From positions 62,001 to 126,000 of the forward strand of contig CAVZGP010000009.1 in the NCBI GenBank assembly GCA_963774765.1: a stretch of DNA of 64,000 nt, read 5' to 3'. The translations under genes and the position numbers were made by a program. The notes beneath the pieces were generated by a model. It did no database searches and was not told the DNA's origin. It saw only the letters and a program-made list of their open reading frames with translations. Numbering within the stretch: the stretch's first letter is position 1; every line of letters starts with the position of its first letter. This DNA comes from Sva-07 sp963774765 (GTDB lineage Bacteria > Actinomycetota > Acidimicrobiia > Acidimicrobiales > Ilumatobacteraceae). Below are positions 25,221 through 34,774 of this stretch, one piece after another.

Positions 25221-26954
25221 GTGACGGGTGGGGAACGAGTTGCGGAGATGTTGGTGGCCGAGGGGGTCGACACCGTCTTCGGGATCATCGACGGGTCCTA
25301 TTTCGAGCTGTACCGCAATCTCGGAGTGCATGGGATCCGATTGATCACACCGCGCCACGAGACGAGCGCTGTCCACATGGCCGGCGCCTACGCGCGGATG
25401 ACCGGCCGCGTCGGCGTGTGCCTTGCCAGCAACGGGCCAGGTGTGGCCAACGCGCTCGCGGGTGTCGCGGTCGAGGAGGGTGAAGGCAACCGTGTACTGC
25501 TGATCACGAGTTGGCGCCGCAGTGGCATCGTCGGCCCGGATCGGGGTGGCACCTACCAGTACTTCGACCAACCGACGGTGGTCGCGGCGATGGCCAAGTC
25601 GAGCGAGGCGGTGACCAGTCCCGACCGCATCGGCGAGGCGATGGCGCGCGCGTGGCGACACTGCTGGGCGGGCCGCCCAGGTGTCGTGCACGTGACGATT
25701 TCCGAGGACGTCATCAACGGGCCATGTGCGGTGCGACCGCCCGAACTCTCGCGACGCCAGCTCCCGATCGCTGCCGATCCCGTCGTCGTACGCCAGATCG
25801 CCGACATGCTGGTTGCGGCCGACGCGCCGATGATCCACGCCGGCACCGGGGTGGTCCACGCCGGGGCCTCGGATGCACTGGCACGGGTCGCCGAGTTGCT
25901 CGACGCACCGGTCACCACCAGTTGGGGTGGACGCGACTGCATCGATGAACGCTTGGCCAACTCGATTCCGCTGTGGGACATCGAACTCGTCAACCGCGTA
26001 CGCACCGACGCCGACTGCGTCCTGGCGCTCGGGACTCGGCTCGGCGAGACCGACTGGTGGGGCAAGCCGCCGTACTGGCGCGCGGCGGCCGAGCAGACGT
26101 TGGTTCAGGTCGACGTCGACGAATTGGCACTCGGTCGCAACCGTCCCGTCGACCAGGCGATCGTCGCCGACATCGCGACATTCCTCCCGATGCTCGCCGA
26201 CGTACTCGGCGAGATCGACCGATCGCCGCGAGCTGCGGTTCGAGCAGCACGGCTCGTCGAGTACGGCGGTGACAGGCGTGCCCATCGGGCGGCGCTCGAC
26301 GAGGCACTCTCGATCGACACGACACCGATACACACCTCTCGGGTCGCGCCGCTGTGCCAGGACGTGTTCGACGACGACGCCGTGCTGGTGATCGACGGAG
26401 GAAACACCGCTGTCTGGACGAACCTGTATCACGAGGTCCGGCAACCGGGCACGATCCTGTCGACGTTCAAGTTCGGGATGCTCGGCGCCGGGGTCGGCCA
26501 GGCGCTCGGAGCGAAGGCCGCGCACCCTGACCGCCAGGTGTACTGCATCATCGGCGACGGGGCGATGGGGTTTCATTCCCAGGAGATCGAAACCGCGGTG
26601 CGCTGCGACCTCGCGGTGGTGTTCGTGGTGATCTGCGACCGCCAGTGGGGGATGGTGAAGGTCAACCAGGAGTTCGCGATCGATCCCGATCGCACGCTGC
26701 TCGAAGGAGGCCTGCCTCCCGGGGAGAACATCAACACCGACCTGGGAGAGACGCGCTTCGATCTGCTGGCCGAGGCGATGGGCGCCCACGGCGAACGCGC
26801 CGCGAACGTCGACGAACTACGCGGGGCACTCGACCGCAGTCTGGCATCGGGACGGTGTGCGGTGATCCACGTCGATGTCGATCGCGTCGCCCACAAGTTC
26901 GCGCCGAACCTGGCGTCGTTCAAGGACATGCATTCCGAACCCGGTGGGTCATGA
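25221..26954 (+). CDS. ThDP-dependent enzyme, acetolactate-synthase-like
   Basis: A 577-residue ThDP enzyme. PYR domain: PRHETSAVHMAGAYARM (activating Glu) and ASNGPGVANALAG; central domain with MIHAGTGVVHAG; PP domain with FGMLGAGVGQALGAKAA, IIGDGAMGFHSQEIETA and VVICDRQWGM. The usual Asn-Asn after GDG is replaced by Cys-Asp. GTG 25221 follows GGAGG by 5 bases; the long upstream open frame is antisense to the hydrolases. The stop overlaps the next gene (ATGA). It is a distant paralogue of the ThDP enzyme at 20181-21866, on the opposite strand. Confidence 0.85.
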   Translation: MTGGERVAEMLVAEGVDTVFGIIDGSYFELYRNLGVHGIRLITPRHETSAVHMAGAYARMTGRVGVCLASNGPGVANALAGVAVEEGEGNRVLLITSWRRSGIVGPDRGGTYQYFDQPTVVAAMAKSSEAVTSPDRIGEAMARAWRHCWAGRPGVVHVTISEDVINGPCAVRPPELSRRQLPIAADPVVVRQIADMLVAADAPMIHAGTGVVHAGASDALARVAELLDAPVTTSWGGRDCIDERLANSIPLWDIELVNRVRTDADCVLALGTRLGETDWWGKPPYWRAAAEQTLVQVDVDELALGRNRPVDQAIVADIATFLPMLADVLGEIDRSPRAAVRAARLVEYGGDRRAHRAALDEALSIDTTPIHTSRVAPLCQDVFDDDAVLVIDGGNTAVWTNLYHEVRQPGTILSTFKFGMLGAGVGQALGAKAAHPDRQVYCIIGDGAMGFHSQEIETAVRCDLAVVFVVICDRQWGMVKVNQEFAIDPDRTLLEGGLPPGENINTDLGETRFDLLAEAMGAHGERAANVDELRGALDRSLASGRCAVIHVDVDRVAHKFAPNLASFKDMHSEPGGS

Positions 26955-28687
26955 CCGCGGCCCGATCCGTGCTGGTCACCGGCGCCAGTGGCTACATCGG
27001 GCGCCAACTGGTGGCCTCGCTCGCGGCCAAGCGTGACGGGATCGCCACGATCGTCGCCGTCGACGTCCGCGAGGTGCCCGCCGAGGATCGCCTCGATGGA
27101 GTCGACTACCGCGTCGCGGACGTTCGCGACCCGGCAATGACAGCGATCCTGCGCGAGTTCGTCATCGACTGTGTCGTGCATCTCGCGGCGATCGTCACCC
27201 CAGGCCCGGACAGCTCGCGGGAGTTCGAGTACTCCGTCGACGTGCTCGGCACGCAGAACGTGATCGACGCGTGTGTCGAGGCCGGCGTCGAGCAGCTGAT
27301 CATCACCAGCAGTGGCGCCGCCTACGGCTACCACGCCGACAATCCCGTCCCGTTGAGTGAGGACGACGAGCTGCGCGGCAACCCCGAGTTCGCCTACGCC
27401 GACCACAAGCGACAGGTGGAAGAACGCCTGGCGGTGGCTCGCGTCGAACATCCGGAGCTCCGTCAGCTGATCTTCCGACCCGGGGCGATCCTCGGTGCCA
27501 CTGTGTCGAATCAGATCACCGACCTGTTCGACAAGCGCGTCGTACTCGCCATCGCCGGTTCGGACTCGCCGTTCTCGTTCGTGTCAGACCGCGATGTGGT
27601 GGGCGCCCTGAGGCAAGGCATTCGTGACAACTCCACCGGGATCTACAATCTCGTCGGCGGTGGAGCGACCACGATGGCCACGATCGCTCGTCGTCTCCAC
27701 AAGCGCAAAGTGGCGGTCCCTGCCGTGGCGATGCGGTCGGTGTTGCGGGTGTTGCATCGGTTCGGATGGTCGCAATACGGACCCGAACAGGTCGAGTTCC
27801 TGCAGTATCGGCCGGTGTTGTCGAATCAGCGACTCATCGACGAGTTCGGATACCGGCCGGCGTTGACCAGCGACGACGTGTTCGAGGAGTACCTCGCCGG
27901 ACGCGTCTCGACGGGTCGGGTGGTGGCGATCACCGGCGCGGCCGGGGGAATCGGGAGCGCTCTTGCCCACCGCTTCGCGGCCGACGGCGCCCGGATCGCG
28001 CTGCTCGACATCGAGCGTCTCGAATCGTTGGAACAGCAACTGACCGTGGGTGGCGCCGATGTGCTGGCGGTCGCGTGCGACGTGACCTCGCTGGCAGCCT
28101 GCCGCGACGCGATCGAGCGCGTCGTCGCCCGGTTCGGTGGCGTCGACGTCCTGGTCGCCAACGCGGGCATCACCCATCTCGGCGCGTTCGTCGACACCGA
28201 CGTGGCGGTCATCGAGCGGGTGATGGACGTCAACTTCTTCGGTGCGGTCAACGTCACCAAGGCGGCACTCGACTCGTTGATCACGCGGCGCGGCCAGATC
28301 GTCGTCATGTCGAGCGTCGCCGGGATTGCACCGCTCGTGACCCGCGCCGGATACGCAGCGAGCAAGCATGCGCTGCACGGGTTCTTCGAATCGTTGCGCA
28401 CCGAACTCGTCGCCGACGGTGTCGCGGTGACGATGGTGTGCCCGTCGTTCGTCCGCACGGCGATCGGTGACCATGCCCTCGGCGGCGACGGTGGGAAGGC
28501 GACCGTCGAGCGGACCCAGACCGGAACGCCCGTCGAACCCGATGTGCTCGCCGAGGTCATCGTCGATGCCGTCGATCACCGGCGCCGGTTCGTGGCCCCG
28601 CTGCGCGATGCCCGCCGTGCGGCCTGGCTGATGCGCGTCTCGCCGCGGATCTACGACCGGGTGATGCTGCGCCGCCTCGCGAGCTGA
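26951..28687 (+). CDS. Two-domain fusion: NAD-dependent epimerase/dehydratase plus short-chain dehydrogenase
   Basis: A 578-residue fusion. Residues 1-315 are an extended SDR (NAD-epimerase) with VLVTGASGYIGRQL, VVHLAAIVTP, ITSSGAAYGYH and FAYADHK (Tyr-x-x-x-Lys). Residues about 322-578 are a classical SDR with VVAITGAAGGIGSALAH, VLVANAGITHLG, VVMSSVAGIAP and GYAASKHALHGFF. Both halves keep cofactor and catalytic motifs, so both can be active, for example epimerisation/reduction followed by a second reduction. The ATG overlaps the ThDP enzyme stop, so a shared pathway is likely. Confidence 0.88.
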   Translation: MTAARSVLVTGASGYIGRQLVASLAAKRDGIATIVAVDVREVPAEDRLDGVDYRVADVRDPAMTAILREFVIDCVVHLAAIVTPGPDSSREFEYSVDVLGTQNVIDACVEAGVEQLIITSSGAAYGYHADNPVPLSEDDELRGNPEFAYADHKRQVEERLAVARVEHPELRQLIFRPGAILGATVSNQITDLFDKRVVLAIAGSDSPFSFVSDRDVVGALRQGIRDNSTGIYNLVGGGATTMATIARRLHKRKVAVPAVAMRSVLRVLHRFGWSQYGPEQVEFLQYRPVLSNQRLIDEFGYRPALTSDDVFEEYLAGRVSTGRVVAITGAAGGIGSALAHRFAADGARIALLDIERLESLEQQLTVGGADVLAVACDVTSLAACRDAIERVVARFGGVDVLVANAGITHLGAFVDTDVAVIERVMDVNFFGAVNVTKAALDSLITRRGQIVVMSSVAGIAPLVTRAGYAASKHALHGFFESLRTELVADGVAVTMVCPSFVRTAIGDHALGGDGGKATVERTQTGTPVEPDVLAEVIVDAVDHRRRFVAPLRDARRAAWLMRVSPRIYDRVMLRRLAS

Positions 28688-28753
28688 TCTCGTTCACGGC
28701 TGCGTTCTCGGCGACCATTCGATGCGGGCCGGCGCGTGGCACAGTACGCAGCG

Positions 28754-29860
28754 GTGAATGCACTCACGATCCTTGCTCTTCTCGTCGGAATCGTCTGCCT
28801 GGTCGGTGGCGCCGAACTGCTCGTGAAAGGGGCGGCGACGATCGCCTCGAAGCTCGGCATTGCGCCGGTGATCATCGGGCTCACCGTGGTGGCGTTCGGC
28901 ACCAGCGCCCCCGAGCTCGCCGTCAGCGTGTCGGCTGCGTTGGGCGGCGATGCCGACGTGGCATTCGGCAACGTCGTCGGGAGCAACATCGTCAACATCC
29001 TGTTGATCCTCGGGGCGTCGGCGGTCGTCGGAGGTCTGGCGGTCCAGCAGCGCATCATCCGCTTCGACATCCCGCTGCTGATCGTCGTGTCGGTCATCGC
29101 GTTGCTGATGTCGCTCGACAACAACATCGGCCGCGTCGACGGGATCATCCTGTTCACCGGTGTCATCGTCTACGTCTGGTGGCTCGTCCGCGAGACGCGA
29201 CGCGAGCGTGTCGAGGTGGTCGTCGAGTACACCGAGTCGGTCGAGACGCTCGAGGGCGAAACCGTCGAGCGGCCGCTGTGGTTCAACCTGCTGCTGGTCG
29301 CCGCCGGCTTCGTGGTGCTCGTGATCGGATCGCAGCTCCTCGTGAACGGTGCGACCGACATCGCCGCGGCCGCAGGCGTGAGCGACCTCGTGATCGGGTT
29401 GACCGTCGTGGCCATCGGTACGTCGCTGCCGGAGCTGGCCACGTCGATCCTGGCGGCGATCCGCGGCCAGCGTGACATCGCCGTCGGCAACGTCATCGGG
29501 TCGAATCTGTTCAACCTGATGTCGGTGCTCGGACTCACCTCGATCGTGTCGAGCGACGGCATCCCGGTCAGCGACGTCTCGCTGCGCCTGGACTTCCCGG
29601 TGATGCTCGCTGCCACGATCGTGCTGGTCCCGATCGTGTGGAACGGCTTCCAGATCAAGCGCTGGGAAGGTTTCGTCCTCATCGCGTTCTACGCCGCCTA
29701 CGTCGCGTATCTGGTGCTCGACGCGAGCGACTCAGCGGCCGCCGACGTCGTCGGGCCGGCGGCGCTCATCGTCGCGCCGCTCGTCGCGATGACCTTCGGG
29801 GTCACCGGCTTCCAGGGTTGGCGACGTCACCGGGCATCAGTCGTGGAGCCACACCGTTGA
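28754..29860 (+). CDS. Calcium/sodium antiporter (CaCA superfamily, YrbG-like)
   Basis: A 368-residue membrane protein with ten predicted helices in two inverted halves. Each half carries the alpha-repeat signature: VVAFGTSAPELAVSVSA with GNVVGSNIVNILLILG, and VVAIGTSLPELATSILAA with GNVIGSNLFNLMSVLG. The acidic residues of these repeats bind Ca2+ and Na+. A cytoplasmic Glu-rich loop (EVVVEYTESVETLEGE) separates the halves. GTG 28754 is preferred because the first helix begins there; GTG 28736 is an alternative. The 3' end overlaps the convergent L,D-transpeptidase by 24 bases. Confidence 0.9.
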   Translation: MNALTILALLVGIVCLVGGAELLVKGAATIASKLGIAPVIIGLTVVAFGTSAPELAVSVSAALGGDADVAFGNVVGSNIVNILLILGASAVVGGLAVQQRIIRFDIPLLIVVSVIALLMSLDNNIGRVDGIILFTGVIVYVWWLVRETRRERVEVVVEYTESVETLEGETVERPLWFNLLLVAAGFVVLVIGSQLLVNGATDIAAAAGVSDLVIGLTVVAIGTSLPELATSILAAIRGQRDIAVGNVIGSNLFNLMSVLGLTSIVSSDGIPVSDVSLRLDFPVMLAATIVLVPIVWNGFQIKRWEGFVLIAFYAAYVAYLVLDASDSAAADVVGPAALIVAPLVAMTFGVTGFQGWRRHRASVVEPHR

Positions 29861-31798
29861 TCGCAACGGCAGCAGGTTCGCACCCCAGATGAAGTCCATC
29901 ACGGGGTTCGCAACGCGAACACACCCGTGTGACGCTGGATAGTTCGGCACCTTCGGCGCGCCGTGAACGGCGATGCCGCCGACGACGAACTTCGGACGGT
30001 ACAGCGAGCCGAGGTCGCCCTCGTAGCGTGCGACGTCGTGCTCGCGGTAGGTGCGGTAGGTGCCGGAGGGGGTAAGGGCGATGCCGATCACGCGGCGCCC
30101 GGCGGCCTTCTGGTCTTCCTCGTCATAGGACTTGCCGTTGCCGGTCGAGACGTTGAAGGCGTACTGCACCGCACCGCCGCGCACCACGAACGCAATCTGT
30201 TTCGTCTTGTCGACCTCGAAGTAGTCGCCGCTGCGGCCAGCGGCCGGACGACACAACTCGGTGTTCAGTGCGATCGCCGTTGCGGTGTCGACGACGGTGG
30301 TCGCCGGCAGTCCCTTCCACTTCTGGAACGCCATCACGGCCTGGACAGTGCTCAGCCCGTAACCGCCATCCGCGCCGGCGTTCCAGAACCCGAGCTGTAG
30401 CAGCCGGGCCTGCAGGGTCGCGACAGCGGCGCGCGAGGACCCGTAGATGATCGGCCCGACGGGTGACCCGGCGGTGCCCACGGTCTGGGTCGCACACCCC
30501 GGCGACCCACTGTTGATGGGCGCCCCGAACGGCGCTGGCGCAGGTGAACCGAGGAAGTATCCGGCGATGTCGGCGATCAGGTGGCCGCCTGGTTGCGTGA
30601 ACATCGAGAAGCCGCGGCTGGACACCGGCACGATGGCGTGGTTGGCGACGGTCTGGTCGGGCCGCACGACGTTCATCGTCGACGTCGTCGGCCAGACGTG
30701 CGGATCGGTGGCGCCGGCGGTCCCCACCGTGACGAACCCGACCGCGAGCGGATCATCGGTGGTGGCGTTGACGACGACAGCCGACACATCCGAGCGGTTG
30801 ATCGCTGGGTGTGTGGCCACGGGCACCTCGAAGCGCCATCCCGAACCGGGTCGCGTGGAGCCACCGAGCGGATTCATCGCCGGGTCGCGGGTGTCGACGA
30901 TACGTGTGGGTGTGGGCATCGGCACGAAGAGCCCGGCGGTTCCATCGGTGTCTCCCGCGCCCGTGTACGTCCCGAGGACGTCGATGATCAGGTCGCCGCC
31001 AGACTGCGAGAAGATCGAGATGCTGCCGGTCGCGTCGAGGGCGACGATCGCCTGGTTCGCGATCACTGTGAAGAAGCCGGGTGGGGAGTTCAGATTGGAC
31101 GTCTTCGGCCGCGGGCTGCTGTTGGCGAACACCTGCCAGTACCCAGCAGCGACCGTGACCGAGGTGAGATTGATCGCGACCGCGCTTGCACCGGCGGCGC
31201 CGGGGACGGTGAACGTGCGGGTCTCACCAGCGCCGAAGGTGCCGTTGCCGCGTGTGTCGAGCACGCGTGTGGGTGCAGCAAGCGGCTCGAAGCGACCCAC
31301 CGTGGCCGTCGCGGCTGGCGTGTAATAGCCGAGGAGGTCGACGATGACGTTGCCGCCACCACTGCTGTAGAGGTCGGCCACACCCTCAGGGCCGACCGGC
31401 ACGGTGACCAGGTTCGGTGTGACGTTGCCGGACAACGATTGCAGTTCGTCGACATTGACGTTCGAGGCCAGCGGTCGGGTGCTGCCGTGCGGCCACACGG
31501 TCCAGAAGCCCGGTGCGGCAGGCGGCGCCACGGTGACATTGAGCACGGCTGCGCTGACGGAGCCGGGAGCCGGGAGCGGGGCGTCGCCGGTGACATTGAC
31601 CGAGATCGTGCCGCCCGGAGCGACGGGGACGAGGTTGCGGGTGTCGATGAGGCGTTGCGAGGTCGGCATCGCCACGTAGGTGCTGGTGGCGCCCGCTGCC
31701 ACGACGGTCGCAGCGGGTGCCGACACCGCGGCGATCAGTGTGGCGCCGACGATGGTGCCAACGGCAACGATCGCGGCGAGGAATGGCCGGGTGCGCAT
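29837..31798 (-). CDS. Exported L,D-transpeptidase with triple surface repeat and peptidoglycan-binding domain
   Basis: A 653-residue exported protein. A signal peptide (about 1-35) is followed by three repeats of roughly 130 residues. Each begins with an (R)-(L/V/I)-(L/I/V)-DTR motif (SQRLIDTRN, PTRVLDTRG, PTRIVDTRD) and ends in a VDLLGYYT-like strand. A peptidoglycan-binding domain (VATLQARLLQLGFWNAGADG) follows, then a YkuD domain with HGAPKVPNYPASHGCVR, containing the catalytic Cys and His near residue 622. The enzyme should form 3-3 peptidoglycan crosslinks or attach proteins to the wall; the repeats resemble actinobacterial cell-surface modules. Confidence 0.9.
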   Translation of the reverse strand: MRTRPFLAAIVAVGTIVGATLIAAVSAPAATVVAAGATSTYVAMPTSQRLIDTRNLVPVAPGGTISVNVTGDAPLPAPGSVSAAVLNVTVAPPAAPGFWTVWPHGSTRPLASNVNVDELQSLSGNVTPNLVTVPVGPEGVADLYSSGGGNVIVDLLGYYTPAATATVGRFEPLAAPTRVLDTRGNGTFGAGETRTFTVPGAAGASAVAINLTSVTVAAGYWQVFANSSPRPKTSNLNSPPGFFTVIANQAIVALDATGSISIFSQSGGDLIIDVLGTYTGAGDTDGTAGLFVPMPTPTRIVDTRDPAMNPLGGSTRPGSGWRFEVPVATHPAINRSDVSAVVVNATTDDPLAVGFVTVGTAGATDPHVWPTTSTMNVVRPDQTVANHAIVPVSSRGFSMFTQPGGHLIADIAGYFLGSPAPAPFGAPINSGSPGCATQTVGTAGSPVGPIIYGSSRAAVATLQARLLQLGFWNAGADGGYGLSTVQAVMAFQKWKGLPATTVVDTATAIALNTELCRPAAGRSGDYFEVDKTKQIAFVVRGGAVQYAFNVSTGNGKSYDEEDQKAAGRRVIGIALTPSGTYRTYREHDVARYEGDLGSLYRPKFVVGGIAVHGAPKVPNYPASHGCVRVANPVMDFIWGANLLPLRSTVWLHD

Positions 31799-31867
31799 CC
31801 GGGAAAGGATAGGCCGTCTTCGAGCGGGTCGCCATCAGGCTCAACGGCACGTCGAGACTTCGTCCGG

Positions 31868-33997
31868 CTAGTCGACGGCCTCGCCGAGATGCCAGAGCCG
31901 AACCGTTCCATCGGTCGACCCGCTGACGAGACCGAGACCGTCGGGGGTGAACTGGACGCTGCTGACCGTTGCCGCATGTCCGTCGACTTCCTGCACGATT
32001 CTGCCGGTAGATGTCTCCCAGACGATGATCGCCCCGCTGTCGTCGGAACCGGCGGCGACATACCTTCCGTCCGGTGAGACCGCCAGGCGGGCCTCGGGAT
32101 CCTTCCTGCCGTCGAAGGCCGCCGACAGCGCTCCGTTGTCGGTGTCGAGCAGGCGGACAGTGCCCGAGATGTCGGACACGACGAGCGAACGGCCGTCGGG
32201 CATGAACGACACCTCGAGGAAGCCGCCGGGTTGGGTCTCGATCTCCGTGATGAGTGTGTAGTCGTCCAGGTCCCAGACCCGAACGGTCCAATCGTCCGAG
32301 GACGTGGCGAGCCGTCGACCGTCGGTGGAGATGGACAGGTCCCACACGATGCTGATGTGTTCGGGGAACTCGTGGATCACGGAGCCGTCGTCGGTGTTGC
32401 GCATCGACACGCTGAAGTCGTGGAACGGCGCCACGAAGAACTCACCGTCGGGGGAGACGTGCACGGTGTTGCGGAACTCGGTGCAACCCATGATCGGTTC
32501 CGGAATTCCACCGACGGCGAACCGTCGATCGGTGCTGGAGAGATCCCACCTGCTCAACGTGTCGTCGAACGAGTTCGTTCCGTTCGCCTCGCTGACACCG
32601 GACACGACAGCGGTGCCATCGGGCACGAAGTCGACCGTGTCGACGTTTCCCTCGGTGTGTCCGAACTGCTGTGGTAACGGTTCGATCGGCGACGATCCGC
32701 TCAGTTCGAGTACGGCGACGTTGCCATCGGACGCCGCCGCCGCAGCGGCCAGTCCGTCGTTCGACACGGCGACGTCGTTGATCCGGCCGGCGACGAACGA
32801 CGTGACGTCGCCGATCACGTCGCCGGTCGAGTCCCACTGGCGGACCCTCCCGTCGACGTCCGCGGCGATGATCCCGCCGGTCGACACCACTGCGGTCGGG
32901 TCGACGAGTCGCTTGCCCGCGGTGGCGTCGTCGGCGACCACCCGGCCATCGGCGTCGGTGAACTCGATGGTTCCTCGGGCCCGCACGATGGCGTACCCGG
33001 ACCCGTCCAAGGCGATGACCGACACGACGGACTCATCGCCGTCGAGCGGCCACGATGCCTCGATCGCGCCGTCGAGACCCAACAGCTGGGCCTCCTTGTC
33101 GGCGACGGCGAGGATTCGTCCGTCGCCGCCGACGTCCCATGTCGGGCCGACCGCGTCGTCGCCGACGTCGTGTCGCCACCGCTCGACCCCTGTGATGGCA
33201 TCGACCGAGACCAGTGAACCGGCGAACCGACCGTCGCCTGCCACGCCGAGGATCGCGATGTCCGCCGCCGGATCACCGACGGCGCGGTGGGTCTGCGTTG
33301 CCGTCGTGGGTTCGATCGCGCCGGCGACCACCGTGGTTCCGTTCCAGACCTCGGTCGATCCGTCGTCACTGATCATCAGCGCGTTCCCGTCGGTTCCGAA
33401 CCACGCGGTCGAGCGCACGTCGCCGGGCGCCGAGCGCTCCGCGCGGACGACGGTCGAGCCGTCTGCGGTGAGGACTCGCGTGATCGCGCCGAGATCGATG
33501 ACGTCGATGGAACTGCCGTCGTCCGCGAATCGCGCGGAGACGACACCTTCGAACGACTCCACCAGACGTGGGTGGTCGAGCGACCACAGTTCGGCGACAC
33601 CGGATCGCTCGACCAGGAGTGCCGTGCGGCCGTCGCCGGCAATGATCGCGTCGGCAAGCGGCGGTTGCAGCGAGGTCGGGATCTCCTCGAACCCGTCGTC
33701 TCGTCGGAGGTTGACGCCGATCGTGGTCGCGATGATCTCGGCAGTTTCGGTCGCCGCCACCGCCATCGCCCGGCCCGAGCCGAAGCGGGTGGTCTGCTCG
33801 AAGTGGATTGCTCCCGCCAGGTCGGGTGTCGGCGCGCTTGGTCGAGGGAGGTCTTCCGGCGCCGCCGACGGAGCGGACTGGCATGCGGTGAGGCCGACAA
33901 TCGCCACCATGGCCACGGCGATGACGGCGGTGCGAGGCGGGCGTTGTTGATGGTGCTCCGCGGTGAGCGAACGACGACGAGAGGACAACAGGGTCAC
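31868..33997 (-). CDS. WD40-repeat lipoprotein
   Basis: A 709-residue protein with lipobox VAIVGLTAC at about residue 39, then beta-propeller repeats over nearly the whole length. Clear WD40 units near the C-terminus end in TVRVWDL, TVRLLDT, AIIVWET and TVRLWHL, each preceded by SxDGR/PDG turns. Earlier repeats are degenerate. No enzymatic domain is seen. Probably an extracytoplasmic scaffold or ligand-binding propeller. It is divergent from the universal-stress-like gene and 69 bases upstream of the L,D-transpeptidase on the same strand. Confidence 0.87.
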   Translation of the reverse strand: MTLLSSRRRSLTAEHHQQRPPRTAVIAVAMVAIVGLTACQSAPSAAPEDLPRPSAPTPDLAGAIHFEQTTRFGSGRAMAVAATETAEIIATTIGVNLRRDDGFEEIPTSLQPPLADAIIAGDGRTALLVERSGVAELWSLDHPRLVESFEGVVSARFADDGSSIDVIDLGAITRVLTADGSTVVRAERSAPGDVRSTAWFGTDGNALMISDDGSTEVWNGTTVVAGAIEPTTATQTHRAVGDPAADIAILGVAGDGRFAGSLVSVDAITGVERWRHDVGDDAVGPTWDVGGDGRILAVADKEAQLLGLDGAIEASWPLDGDESVVSVIALDGSGYAIVRARGTIEFTDADGRVVADDATAGKRLVDPTAVVSTGGIIAADVDGRVRQWDSTGDVIGDVTSFVAGRINDVAVSNDGLAAAAAASDGNVAVLELSGSSPIEPLPQQFGHTEGNVDTVDFVPDGTAVVSGVSEANGTNSFDDTLSRWDLSSTDRRFAVGGIPEPIMGCTEFRNTVHVSPDGEFFVAPFHDFSVSMRNTDDGSVIHEFPEHISIVWDLSISTDGRRLATSSDDWTVRVWDLDDYTLITEIETQPGGFLEVSFMPDGRSLVVSDISGTVRLLDTDNGALSAAFDGRKDPEARLAVSPDGRYVAAGSDDSGAIIVWETSTGRIVQEVDGHAATVSSVQFTPDGLGLVSGSTDGTVRLWHLGEAVD

Positions 33998-34155
33998 CTA
34001 TCCAGGAATCACATACTCAGCCACTCATGGATAGGGGACAACGTCCCGGTACCCGGACGGCCGAGCGGAGCGCCGTCGGTCGCAGGTGAGCCGCTGCGTG
34101 CGCGAGCCAGCGGACGTCCTACAGTGAGTGACACATCTCGCTGATTGGGGGGTAG

Positions 34156-34605
34156 ATGGGCAAGGTACTGATCGTCGGCAACCGCTCGCTCGGTGGTTCC
34201 GAGTTGGCGCACCTGATCGAGGCGCGGGTGAAGATCGAGACCTGCGAGGCCCATCTCGTCGTCCCGGTCCCCAGCCCCGTCGCCTCCGCCGTGGCCATCG
34301 GGGGAACTGCCGCCGACATCGCGCCGACCTTGAGCCGCGACATCGACCACGACCGCCGCGCAGCCCAGGAGCAACTGGAGTTCGGCCTCGACTGGCTGAA
34401 AGGCCTCGGTGCCACGGCGACCGGAGAGTTGTCGCTCGATGCGGACACGCCGACCGCCGTGGCCCAGCTCGTGCAGGCCGGCGGATTCGACGAGGTCGTC
34501 GTGTCGACGCTGCCCACGAAGGTGTCACGGTGGTTGCGTCAGGACCTTCCATGTCGCATCGGCCGCAAGGTGACGGTGCCGGTCACCGTGGTGTCCGCGA
34601 CCTGA
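34156..34605 (+). CDS. Universal-stress-protein-like alpha/beta protein
   Basis: A 149-residue single-domain Rossmann-like protein: MGKVLIVGNRSLGGSEL, LVVPVPSP, a helix with AAQEQLEFGLDWLKGLG, and GFDEVVVSTLPTKVSRWL followed by KVTVPVTVV. The strand-helix order and terminal VPVTVV strand fit UspA-like proteins. The classical ATP motif G-x2-G-x9-G-S is not evident, so ATP binding is uncertain. A G-rich stretch (34147-34152) precedes the ATG. The gene stands alone before a repeat array. Confidence 0.65.
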   Translation: MGKVLIVGNRSLGGSELAHLIEARVKIETCEAHLVVPVPSPVASAVAIGGTAADIAPTLSRDIDHDRRAAQEQLEFGLDWLKGLGATATGELSLDADTPTAVAQLVQAGGFDEVVVSTLPTKVSRWLRQDLPCRIGRKVTVPVTVVSAT

Positions 34606-34626
34606 CTTTCGGGACGCCTGACGGGA

Positions 34627-34747
34627 CCGGGTTGCGATGAGCGAGACCGCCGTATCCGGTCGTTTCGCTCATCGGTGGGGTGTGTGGCCGGGTTGCGATG
34701 AGCGAGACCGCCGTATCCGGTCGTTTCGCTCATCGGTGGGTGTGTGG
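34627..34747 (+). repeat. Tandem pair of REP-like palindromic repeats (61-bp period)
   Basis: Two near-identical units begin at 34627 and 34688, a period of 61. Each has a 38-base hairpin-like core (34636-34673 and 34697-34734) with arms GATGAGCGA and TCGCTCATC around the centre ACCGCCGTATCCGGTCG. Related cores occur at 42246-42417 (three copies) and 58966-59003 (one copy, opposite strand). Intergenic, between two plus-strand genes. Confidence 0.85.
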
Positions 34748-34774
34748 CTGGCCGTGGCTCGGCCGTCGTGACCT

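Noticed and set aside
34627..34747. Simple Rho-independent terminator
   Set aside because: Two copies in tandem, conserved centre and recurrence at other loci, with no T-tract; a repeat family explains it better, though termination may be a side effect.
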